NCBI RefSeq assembly: GCF_958295425.1
Contig: NC_081149.1
Coordinates: forward strand, 310,001 to 374,000
Reading direction: 5' to 3'
DNA length: 64,000 nucleotides
Source: Solea solea
Lineage: Eukaryota > Chordata > Actinopteri > Pleuronectiformes > Soleidae
Each line of letters starts with the position of its first letter. Within the stretch, counting starts at the first letter, position 1. The notes under the pieces were generated by a model. That model saw only the letters and a program-made list of their open reading frames with translations. It did not search any database and had not been told where the DNA came from. Below, piece after piece: positions 53,601 to 64,000 of the stretch. The position numbers were made by a program, and so were the translations under genes.

Positions 53601-54944
53601 GCACAAAAACAGACACAAATAGAAAAACACATCCAAACAGTGAAATCATTGCAAAATCAAACACTGACGTTACAGAAGTATATCTTATAAGATGTTAACT
53701 TTATTTGTGAGGTTTATGTTATGGGACAGTAGAAAATTGAAAAAAATCAGAAAACAGCCGTATACTTGCTGAATGTGCACAACAAAAGACACAAATAGAA
53801 AAACACATCCAAACAGTGAAATCATTGCAAAATCAAACACTGAAGGCATATAACTATATCTTATAAGATTTTAACTTTATTTGTGAGGTTTATGTTATGG
53901 GACAGTAGAAAATTGAAAAAAATCAGAAAACAGCCGTATACTTGCTGAATGTGCACAAAAACAGACACAAATAGAAAAACACATCCAAACAGTGAAATCA
54001 TTGCAAAATCAAACACTGAGGTTACAGAAGTATATCTTATAAGATGTTTACTTTATTTGTGAGGTTTATGTTATGGGACAGTAGAAAATTGAAAAAAATC
54101 AGAAAACAGCCGTATACTTGCTGAATGTGCACAACAAAAGACACAAATAGAAAAACACATCCAAACAGTGAAATCATTGCAAAATCAAACACTGACGGCA
54201 TATAACTATATCTTATAAGATTTTAATTTTATTTGTGAGGTTTATGTTACGGGACAGTAGAAAATTGAAAAAAATTTGAAGACAGCCGTATACTTGCTGA
54301 ATGTGCACAAAAACAGACACAAATAGAAAAACACATCCAAACAGTGATTTCATTGCAAAATCAAACACTGAAGGCATATAACTATATCGTATAAGATGTT
54401 AACTTTATTTGTGAGGTTTATGTTATGCGACAGTAGAAAATTGAAAAAAATCAGAAAACAGCCGTATACTTGCTGAACGTGCACAAAGACAGACACAAAT
54501 AGAAAAACACATCCAAACAGTGAAATCATTGCAAAATCAAACACTGAGGTTACAGAAGTATATCTTATAAGATGTTAACTTTATTTGTGAGGTTTATGTT
54601 ATGGAACAGTAGAAAATTGAAAAAAATCAGAAAACAGCCGTATACTTGCTGAATGTGCACAAAAAAAGACACAAATAGAAAAACACATCCAAACAGTGAA
54701 ATCATTGCAAAATCAAACACTGAAGGCATATAACTATATCTTATAAGATTTTAACTTTATTTGTGAGGTTTATGTTACGGGACAGTAGAAAATTGAAAAA
54801 AATCAGAAAACAGCCGTATACTTGCTGAATGCGCACAAATACAGGCACAAATAGAAAAACACATCCAAACAGTGAAATCGTTGCAAAATCAAACACTGAG
54901 GTTACAGAAGTATATCTTATAAGATTTTAACTTTATTTGTGAGG

Positions 54945-57080
54945 TTTATGTTATGGGACAGTAGAAAATTTAAAAAAATCAGAAAACAGCCGTATACTTG
55001 CTGAATGTGCACAAAAACAGACACAAATAGAAAAACACATCCAAACAGTGAAATCATTGCAAAATCAAACACTGAAGGCATATAACTATATCTTATAAGA
55101 TTTTAACTTTATTTGTGAGGTTTATGTTACGGGACAGTAGAAAATTGAAAAAAATCATAAAAACAGCCGTATACTTGCTGAATGTGCACAAAAACAGACA
55201 CAAATAGAAAAACACATCCAAACAGTGAAATCATTGCAAAATCAAACACTGAAGGCATATAACTATATCTTATAAGATTTTAACTTTATTTGTGAGGTTT
55301 ATGTTACGGGACAGTAGAAAATTGAAAAAAATCAGAAAACAGCCGTATACTTGCTTAATGTGCACAACAAAAGACAAATAGAAAAACACATCCAAACAGT
55401 GAAATCATTGCAAAATCAAACACTGAAGGCATATAACTATATCTTATAAGATGTTAACTTTATTTATGAGGTTAATGTTACGGGACAATAGAAAATTGAA
55501 AAAAATCAGAAAACAGCCGTATACTTGCTGAATGTGCACAAAAACAGACACAAATAGAAAAACACATCCAAACAGTGAAATCATTGCAAAATCAAACACT
55601 GACGTTACAGAAGTATATCTTATAAGATGTTAACTTTATTTGTGAGGTTTATGTTATGGAACAGTAGAAAATTGAAAAAAATCAGAAAACAGCCGTATAC
55701 TTGCTGAATGTGCACAAAAACAGACACAAATAGAAAAACACATCCAAACAGTGAAATCATTGCAAAATCAAACACTGAAGGCATATAACTATATCTTATA
55801 AGATTTTAACTTTATTTGTGAGGTTTATGTTATGGGACAGTAGAAAATTTAAAAAAATCAGAAAACAGCCGTATACTTGCTGAATGTGCCCAAAAACAGA
55901 CACAAATAGAAAAACACATCCAAACAGTGAAATCATTGCAAAATCAAACACTGAAGGCATATAACTATATCTTATAAGATGTTAACTTTATTTGTGAGGT
56001 TTATGTTATGGGACAGTAGAAAATTTAAAAAAATCAGAAAACAGCCGTATACTTGCTGAATGTGCACAAAAACAGACACAAATAGAAAAACACATCCAAA
56101 CAGTGAAATCATTGCAAAATCAAACACTGAAGGCATATAACTATATCTTATAAGATTTTAACTTTATTTGTGAGGTTTATGTTACGGGACAGTAGAAAAT
56201 TGAAAAAAATCATAAAAACAGCCGTATACTTGCTGAATGTGCACAAAAACAGACACAAATAGAAAAACACATCCAAACAGTGAAATCATTGCAAAATCAA
56301 ACACTGAAGGCATATAACTATATCTTATAAGATTTTAACTTTATTTGTGAGGTTTATGTTACGGGACAGTAGAAAATTGAAAAAAATCAGAAAACAGCCG
56401 TATACTTGCTTAATGTGCACAACAAAAGACAAATAGAAAAACACATCCAAACAGTGAAATCATTGCAAAATCAAACACTGAAGGCATATAACTATATCTT
56501 ATAAGATGTTAACTTTATTTATGAGGTTAATGTTACGGGACAATAGAAAATTGAAAAAAATCAGAAAACAGCCGTATACTTGCTGAATGTGCACAAAAAC
56601 AGACACAAATAGAAAAACACATCCAAACAGTGAAATCATTGCAAAATCAAACACTGACGTTACAGAAGTATATCTTATAAGATGTTAACTTTATTTGTGA
56701 GGTTTATGTTATGGAACAGTAGAAAATTGAAAAAAATCAGAAAACAGCCGTATACTTGCTGAATGTGCACAAAAACAGACACAAATAGAAAAACACATCC
56801 AAACAGTGAAATCATTGCAAAATCAAACACTGAAGGCATATAACTATATCTTATAAGATTTTAACTTTATTTGTGAGGTTTATGTTATGGGACAGTAGAA
56901 AATTTAAAAAAATCAGAAAACAGCCGTATACTTGCTGAATGTGCCCAAAAACAGACACAAATAGAAAAACACATCCAAACAGTGAAATCATTGCAAAATC
57001 AAACACTGAAGGCATATAACTATATCTTATAAGATGTTAACTTTATTTGTGAGGTTTATGTTATGGGACAGTAGAAAATT
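54945..57080 (+). repeat. Tandem duplication of a 6-monomer, 1,055-bp unit
   Basis: About 54,945-56,025 is repeated at 56,000-57,080. Paired landmarks at an offset of 1,055 are aatcataaaaac (55,154 and 56,209), gcttaatg (55,353 and 56,408), the caaaagacaaatag tail, gacgttac and gtgcccaaaaac. The block partly overlaps the ~1.1-kb duplication above, so the two events are nested. Confidence 0.8.
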
Positions 57081-59289
57081 GAAAAAAATCAGAAAACAGC
57101 CGTATACTTGCTGAATGTGCACAAAAACAGACACAAATAGAAAAACACATCCAAACAGTGAAATCATTGCAAAATCAAACACTGAGGTTACAGAAGTATA
57201 TCTTATAAGATGTTTACTTTATTTGTGAGGTTTATGTTATGGGACAGTAGAAAATTGAAAAAAATCAGAAAACAGCCGTATACTTGCTGAATGTGCACAA
57301 CAAAAGACACAAATAGAAAAACACATCCAAACAGTGAAATCATTGCAAAATCAAACACTGAAGGCATATAACTATATCTTATAAGATTTTAACTTTATTT
57401 GTGAGGTTTATGTTATGGGACAGTAGAAAATTGAAAAAAATCAGAAAACAGCCGTATACTTGCTGAATGCGCACAAAAACAGACACAAATAGAAAAACAC
57501 ATCCAAACAGTGAAATCATTGCAAAATCAAACACTGAAGGCATATAACTATATCTTATAAGATTTTAACTTTATTTGTGAGGTTAATGTTACGGGACAAT
57601 AGAAAATTGAAAAAAATCAGAAAACAGCCGTATACTTGCTGAATGTGCACAAACACAGACACACATAGAAAAACACATCCAAACAGTGAAATCATTGCAA
57701 AATCAAACACTGACGGCATATAACTATATCTTATAAGATTTTAATTTTATTTGTGAGGTTTATGTTACGGGACAGTAGAAAATTGAAAAAAATTTGAAAA
57801 CAGCCGTATACTTGCTGAATGTGCACAAAAACAGACACAAATAGAAAAACACATCCAAACAGTGAAATCATTGCAAAATCAAACACTGAAGGCATATAAC
57901 TATATCTTATAAGATTTTAACTTTATTTGTGAGGTTTATGTTACGGGACAGTAGAAAATTGAAAAAAATCATAAAAACAGCCGTATACTTGCTGAATGTG
58001 CACAAAAACAGACACAAATAGAAAAACACATCCAAACAGTGAAATCATTGCAAAATCAAACACTGAAGGCATATAACTATATCTTATAAGATTTTAACTT
58101 TATTTGTGAGGTTTATGTTATGGGACAGTAGAAAATTGAAAAAAATCAGAAAACAGCCGTATACTTGCTGAATGTGCCCAAAAACAGACACAAATAGAAA
58201 AACACATCCAAACAGTGAAATCATTGCAAAATCAAACACTGAGGTTACAGAAGTATATCTTATGAGATGTTAACTTTATTTGTGAGGTTTATGTTATGGA
58301 ACAGTAGAAAATTGAAAAAAATCAGAAAACAGCCGTATACTTGCTGAATGTGCACAAAAACAGACACAAATAGAAAAACACATCCAAACAGTGAAATCAT
58401 TGCAAAATCAAACACTGAAGGCATATAACTATATCTTATAAGATTTTAACTTTATTTGTGAGGTTTATGTTATGGGACAGTAGAAAATTGAAAAAAATCA
58501 GAAAACAGCCGTATACTTGCTGAATGTGCCCAAAAACAGACACAAATAGAAAAACACATCCAAACAGTGAAATCATTGCAAAATCAAACACTGAGGTTAC
58601 AGAAATATATCTTATAAGATGTTTACTTTATTTGTGAGGTTTATGTTATGGGACAGTAGAAAATTGAAAAAAATCAGAAAACAGCCGTATACTTGCTGAA
58701 TGTGCACAAAAACAGACACAAATAGAAAAACACATCCAAACAGTGAAATCATTGCAAAATCAAACACTGAAGGCATATAACTATATCTTATAAGATTTTA
58801 ACTTTATTTGTGAGGTTTATGTTATGGGACAGTAGAAAATTTAAAAAAATCAGAAAACAGCCGTATACTTGCTGAATGTGCCCAAAAACAGACACAAATA
58901 GAAAAACACATCCAAACAGTGAAATCATTGCAAAATCAAACACTGAAGGCATATAACTATATCTTATAAGATGTTAACTTTATTTGTGAGGTTTATGTTA
59001 TGGGACAGTAGAAAATTGAAAAAAATCAGAAAACAGCCGTATACTTGCTGAATGTGCACAAACACAGACACACATAGAAAAACACATCCAAACAGTGAAA
59101 TCATTGCAAAATCAAACACTGAAGGCATATAACTATATCTTATAAGATGTTAACTTTATTTGTGAGGTTTATGTTATGGGACAGTAGAAAATTCAAAAAA
59201 ATCAGAAAACAGCCGTATACTTGCTGAATGTGCACAAACACAGACACACATAGAAAAACACATCCAAACAGTGAAATCATTGCAAAATC

Positions 59290-61490
59290 AAACACTGAGG
59301 TTACAGAAGTATATCTTATGAGATGTTAACTTTATTTGTGAGGTTTATGTTATGGAACAGTAGAAAATTGAAAAAAATCAGAAAACAGCCGTATACTTGC
59401 TGAATGTGCACAACAAAAGACACAAATAGAAAAACACATCCAAACAGTGAAATCATTGCAAAATCAAACACTGAAGGCATATAACTATATCTTATAAGAT
59501 TTTAACTTTATTTGTGAGGTTTATGTTATGCGACAGTAGAAAATTGAAAAAAATCAGAAAACAGCCGTATACTTGCTGTGAATGTGCACAAAAACAGACA
59601 CAAATAGAAAAACACCTCCAAACAGTGAAATCATTGCAAAATCAAACACTGAGGTTACAGAAGTATATCTTATAAGATGTTTACTTTATTTGTGAGGTTT
59701 ATGTCATGGGACAGTAGAAAATTGAAAAAAATCAGAAAACAGCCGTATACTTGCTGAATGTGCACAACAAAAGACACAAATAGAAAAACACATCCAAACA
59801 GTGAAATCATTGCAAAATCAAACACTGAAGGCATATAACTATATCTTATAAGATTTTAACTTTATTTGTGAGGTTTATGTTACGGGACAGTAGAAAATTG
59901 AAAAAAATCATAAAAACAGCCGTATACTTGCTGAATGTGCACAAAAACAGACACAAATAGAAAAACACATCCAAACAGTGAAATCATTGCAAAATCAAAC
60001 ACTGAAGGCATATAACTATATCTTATAAGATTTTAACTTTATTTGTGAGGTTTATGTTACGGGACAGTAGAAAATTGAAAAAAATCAGAAAACAGCCGTA
60101 TACTTGCTTAATGTGCACAACAAAAGACACAAATAGAAAAACACATCCAAACAGTGAAATCATTGCAAAATCAAACACTGAAGGCATATAACTATATCTT
60201 ATAAGATTTTAACTTTATTTGTGAGGTTTATGTTATGGGACAGTAGAAAATTTAAAAAAATCAGAAAACAGCCGTATACTTGCTGAATGTGCCCAAAAAC
60301 AGACACAAATAGAAAAACACATCCAAACAGTGAAATCATTGCAAAATCAAACACTGAAGGCATATAACTATATCTTATAAGATGTTAACTTTATTTGTGA
60401 AGTTTATGTTATGGGACAGTAGAAAATTGAAAAAAATCAGAAAACAGCCGTATACTTGCTGAATGTGCACAAACACAGACACACATAGAAAAACACATCC
60501 AAACAGTGAAATCATTGCAAAATCAAACACTGAGGTTACAGAAGTATATCTTATGAGATGTTAACTTTATTTGTGAGGTTTATGTTATGGGACAGTAGAA
60601 AATTTAAAAAAATCAGAAAACAGCCGTATACTTGCTGAATGTGCACAAACACAGACACACATAGAAAAACACATCCAAACAGTGAAATCATTGCAAAATC
60701 AAACACTGAGGTTACAGAAGTATATCTTATGAGATGTTAACTTTATTTGTGAGGTTTATGTTATGGAACAGTAGAAAATTGAAAAAAATCAGAAAACAGC
60801 CGTATACTTGCTGAATGTGCACAACAAAAGACACAAATAGAAAAACACTTCCAAACAGTGAAATCATTGCAAAATCAAACACTGAAGGCATATAACTATA
60901 TCTTATAAGATTTTAACTTTATTTGTGAGGTTTATGTTATGCGACAGTAGAAAATTGAAAAAAATCAGAAAACAGCCGTATACTTGCTGAATGTGCACAA
61001 AAACAGACACAAATAGAAAAACACCTCCAAACAGTGAAATCATTGCAAAATCAAACACTGAGGTTACAGAAGTATATCTTATAAGATGTTTACTTTATTT
61101 GTGAGGTTTATGTCATGGGACAGTAGAAAATTGAAAAAAATCAGAAAACAGCCGTATACTTGCTGAATGTGCACAACAAAAGACACAAATAGAAAAACAC
61201 ATCCAAACAGTGAAATCATTGCAAAATCAAACACTGAAGGCATATAACTATATCTTATAAGATTTTAACTTTATTTGTGAGGTTTATGTTACGGGACAGT
61301 AGAAAATTGAAAAAAATCATAAAAACAGCCGTATACTTGCTGAATGTGCACAAAAACAGACACAAATAGAAAAACACATCCAAACAGTGAAATCATTGCA
61401 AAATCAAACACTGAAGGCATATAACTATATCTTATAAGATTTTAACTTTATTTGTGAGGTTTATGTTACGGGACAGTAGAAAATTGAAAA
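59290..61490 (+). repeat. Two copies of an ~0.8-kb block spaced 1,409-1,411 bp (8 monomers)
   Basis: Shared markers are cttatgagatg (59,314 and 60,725), ttatggaacag, gttatgcgacag, aacacctcc (59,611 and 61,020), ggtttatgtcatggg (59,697 and 61,106) and aatcataaaaac. The first copy has a 2-bp insertion, gctgtgaatgtgc at about 59,575, which explains the change of offset from 1,411 to 1,409. The second has a private aacacttcc at about 60,845. Confidence 0.8.
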
Positions 61491-64000
61491 AAAATCAGAA
61501 AACAGCCGTATACTTGCTGAATGTGCACAACAAAAGACACAAATAGAAAAACACATCCAAACAGTGAAATCATTGCAAAATCAAACACTGAAGGCATATA
61601 ACTATATCTTATAAGATTTTAACTTTATTTGTGAGGTTTATGTTATGCGACAGTAGAAAATTGAAAAAAATCAGAAAACAGCCGTATACTTGCTGAATGC
61701 GCACAAAAACAGACACAAATAGAAAAACACATCCAAACAGTGAAATCATTGCAAAATCAAACACTGAGGTTACAGAAGTATATCTTATAAGATGTTAACT
61801 TTATTTGTGAGGTTTATGTTATGGGACAGTAGAAAATTGAAAAAAATCAGAAAACAGCCGTATACTTGCTGAATGTGCACAACAAAAGACACAAATAGAA
61901 AAACACATCCAAACAGTGAAATCATTGCAAAATCAAACACTGAAGGCATATAACTATATCTTATAAGATTTTAACTTTATTTATTAGGTTTATGTTACGG
62001 GACAATAGAAAATTGAAAAAAATCAGAAAACAGCCGGATACTTGCTGAATGTGCACAACAAAAGACACAAATAGAAAAACACATCCAAACAGTGAAATCA
62101 TTGCAAAATCAAACACTGAAGGCATATAACTATATCTTATAAGATGTTAACTTTATTTGTGAGGTTTATGTTATGCGACAGTAGAAAATTTAAAAAAATC
62201 AGAAAACAGCCGTATACTTGCTGAACGTGCACAAAGACAGACACAAATAGAAAAACACATCCAAACAGTGAAATCATTGCAAAATCAAACACTGAAGGCA
62301 TATAACTATATCTTATAAGATGTTAACTTTATTTATGAGGTTAATGTTACGGGACAATAGAAAATTGAAAAAAATCAGAAAACAGCCGTATACTTGCTGA
62401 ATGTGCACAACAAAAGACACAAATAGAAAAACACATCCAAACAGTGAAATCATTGCAAAATCAAACACTGAAGGCATATAACTATATCTTATAAGATGTT
62501 AACTTTATTTATGAGGTTAATGTTACGGGACAATAGAAAATTGAAAAAAATCAGAAAACAGCCGTATACTTGCTGAATGTGCACAACAAAAGACACAAAT
62601 AGAAAAACACATCCAAACAGTGAAATCATTGCAAAATCAAACACTGAGGTTACAGAAGTATATCTTATAAGATGTTAACTTTATTTGTGAGGTTTATGTT
62701 ATGGAACAGTAGAAAATTGAAAAAAATCAGAAAACAGCCGTATACTTGCTGAATGTGCACAAACACAGACACAAATAGAAAAACACATCCAAACAGTGAA
62801 ATCATTGCAAAATCAAACACTGAGGTTACAGAAGTATATCTTTTGGATGTTAACTTTATTTGTGAGGTTTATGTTATGGAACAGTAGAAAATTGAACAAA
62901 AATCAGAAAACAGCCGTATACTTGCTGAATGTGCACAAAAACAGACACAAATAGAAAAACACATCCAAACAGTGAAATCATTGCAAAATCAAACACTGAA
63001 GGCATATAACTATATCTTATAAGATTTTAACTTTATTTGTGAGGTTTATGTTACGGGACAGTAGAAAATTGAAAAAAATCAGAAAACAGCCGTATACTTG
63101 CTGAATGCGCACAAAAACAGACACAAATAGAAAAACACATCCAAACAGTGAAATCATTGCAAAATCAAACACTGAGGTTACAGAAGTATATCTTATAAGA
63201 TGTTAACTTTATTTGTGAGGTTTATGTTATGGAACAGTAGAAAATTGAAAAAAATCAGAAAACAGCCGTATACTTGCTGAATGTGCACAAACACAGACAC
63301 AAATAGAAAAACACATCCAAACAGTGAAATCATTGCAAAATCAAACACTGAAGGCATATAACTATATCTTATAAGATTTTAACTTTATTTGTGAGGTTTA
63401 TGTTACGGGACAGTAGAAAATTGAAAAAAATCAGAAAACAGCCGTATACTTGCTGAATGCGCACAAAAACAGACACAAATAGAAAAACACATCCAAACAG
63501 TGAAATCATTGCAAAATCAAACACTGAAGTTACAGAAGTATATCTTATAAGATGTTAACTTTATTTGTGAGGTTTATGTTATGGGACAGTAGAAAATTGA
63601 AAAAACCAGAAAACAGCCGTATACTTGCTGAATGCGCACAAAAACAGACACAAATAGAAAAACACATCCAAACAGTGAAATCATTGCAAAATCAAACACT
63701 GAGGTTACAGAAGTATATCTTATAAGATGTTAACTTTATTTGTGAGGTTTATGTTATGGGACAGTAGAAAATTGAAAAAAAATCAGAAAACAGCCGTATA
63801 CTTGCTGAATGTGCACAAAAACAGCCACAAATAGAAAAACACATCCAAACAGTGAAATCATTGCAAAATCAAACACTGAAGGCATATAACTATATCTTAT
63901 AAGATTTTAACTTTATTTGTGAGGTTTATGTTATGGGACAGTAGAAAATTTAAAAAAATCAGAAAACAGCCGTATACTTGCTGAATGTGCACAAAAACAG

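Larger units (their letters stand above)
1..64000 (+). repeat. Satellite DNA array, ~176-bp monomer, ~364 head-to-tail copies
   Basis: Every line of the window is made of one tandem unit. Monomer starts, taken at the motif agaaaaacac, fall at 1, 177, 353, 528, 704, 879, 1054, 1230, 1405, 1581, 1757, 1933, 2109, 2285 and 2461, so units are 175 or 176 bp. All copies share one orientation and no non-satellite insertion is visible. A typical monomer has 55 G+C of 176 and is A-rich on the + strand. Known centromeric satellites of animals and plants often have monomers of 150-180 bp, about one nucleosome plus linker; centromeric or pericentromeric location is inferred from that and from the higher-order structure. 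I do not recognise the family. No gene, RNA gene, mobile element or unique spacer lies anywhere in the array. Confidence 0.98.
50390..64000 (+). repeat. Distal satellite domain with its own variant set
   Basis: From about 50.39 kb new variants become common: aatttaaaaaaatc, gttacgggacagtag, gatgtttac, gaaaaaaatttgaaaac, aatcataaaaacagcc, gaatgtgcccaaaaac, gaggttaatgttacggg, gaacgtgcacaaagac and gacgttac. The gcgaggag, gagggtac and gtctat variants typical of 1-17 kb are absent. Monomer length and orientation do not change, so this is a subfamily boundary inside one array and not the array's edge. No gene or other element was found. Confidence 0.8.

Noticed and set aside
54350..54544. 64-residue open frame on the minus strand
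   Set aside because: Same explanation: the cgtataag variant removes the usual stop in the palindrome. It appears to begin at a GTG rather than an ATG, and nothing suggests translation.
1..64000. CENP-B box (TTCG, four bases, A, two bases, CGGG)
   Set aside because: The ttacggga variant supplies CGGGA, and gacattcgaaaatt (6,431, 15,216, 37,896) supplies TTCG, but they do not occur together at the needed spacing, and the central A is not in place upstream of CGGG.
1..64000. CRISPR array
   Set aside because: There are no short repeats separated by unique spacers. The entire 176-bp unit repeats, with no unique sequence between copies.
1..64000. Transposon insertions, telomere repeats, rRNA or tRNA genes, inverted array segments
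   Set aside because: I looked for breaks in the monomer pattern and for changes of orientation and saw none. Each deviation I found is a small substitution or indel inside a monomer, or a whole-monomer gain or loss.
1..64000. Assignment to a named satellite such as human alpha satellite, Arabidopsis CEN180 or Xenopus Fcr1
   Set aside because: Only the monomer length is similar. I could not match the sequence to any family I know, and length alone is not evidence of identity.

Overview
The whole 64,000-base window is one uninterrupted array of a single satellite DNA family. The monomer is about 176 bp (commonly 175 or 176), so roughly 364 copies lie head to tail, all in the same orientation. 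The array enters at base 1 and leaves at base 64,000, so neither edge is visible. I see no protein gene, RNA gene, transposon, CRISPR array or stretch of unique sequence. A typical monomer has about 31% G+C and a strong strand bias (hand count of one monomer: 77 A, 44 T, 30 G, 25 C on the + strand).

A nucleosome-sized, AT-rich, uniformly oriented, higher-order-organised array points to a eukaryotic chromosome, probably centromeric or pericentromeric heterochromatin. CpG is scarce, and several variant sites are CpG/TpG pairs, which suits a genome with cytosine methylation, such as a vertebrate or plant. I do not recognise the monomer and cannot name the species. I found no canonical CENP-B box.

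Monomers fall into two equal-length subtypes that differ in a box around monomer positions 47-75. Type A reads gaaggcatataactatatc ... gattttaac and type B reads gaggttacagaagtatatc ... gatgttaac. Nearly every monomer carries a 12-bp palindrome (ATCTTATAAGAT), most carry an 8-bp palindrome (TGTGCACA), and nearly all carry GTATAC.

Layout. Bases 1-17,570 are two tandem units of 8,785 bp (50 monomers). Copy 1 (1-8,070) matches copy 2 (8,786-16,855) at every private variant I compared, and copy 1 contains a nested 14-monomer repeat of 2,460 bp. Bases 17-24.9 kb hold a different mix of variants with 8- to 11-monomer blocks. Bases 24.9-29.8 kb and 36.7-42.3 kb are two further, rearranged derivatives of the 8,785-bp unit. 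Bases 30-36.5 kb and 43.4-50.3 kb are related to each other and to 19-25 kb. From about 50.4 kb to the end the array has its own variant set and shorter recent tandem duplications (704, 1,055 and about 1,410 bp). Offsets between related blocks change only by whole monomers, as expected of in-register unequal exchange.
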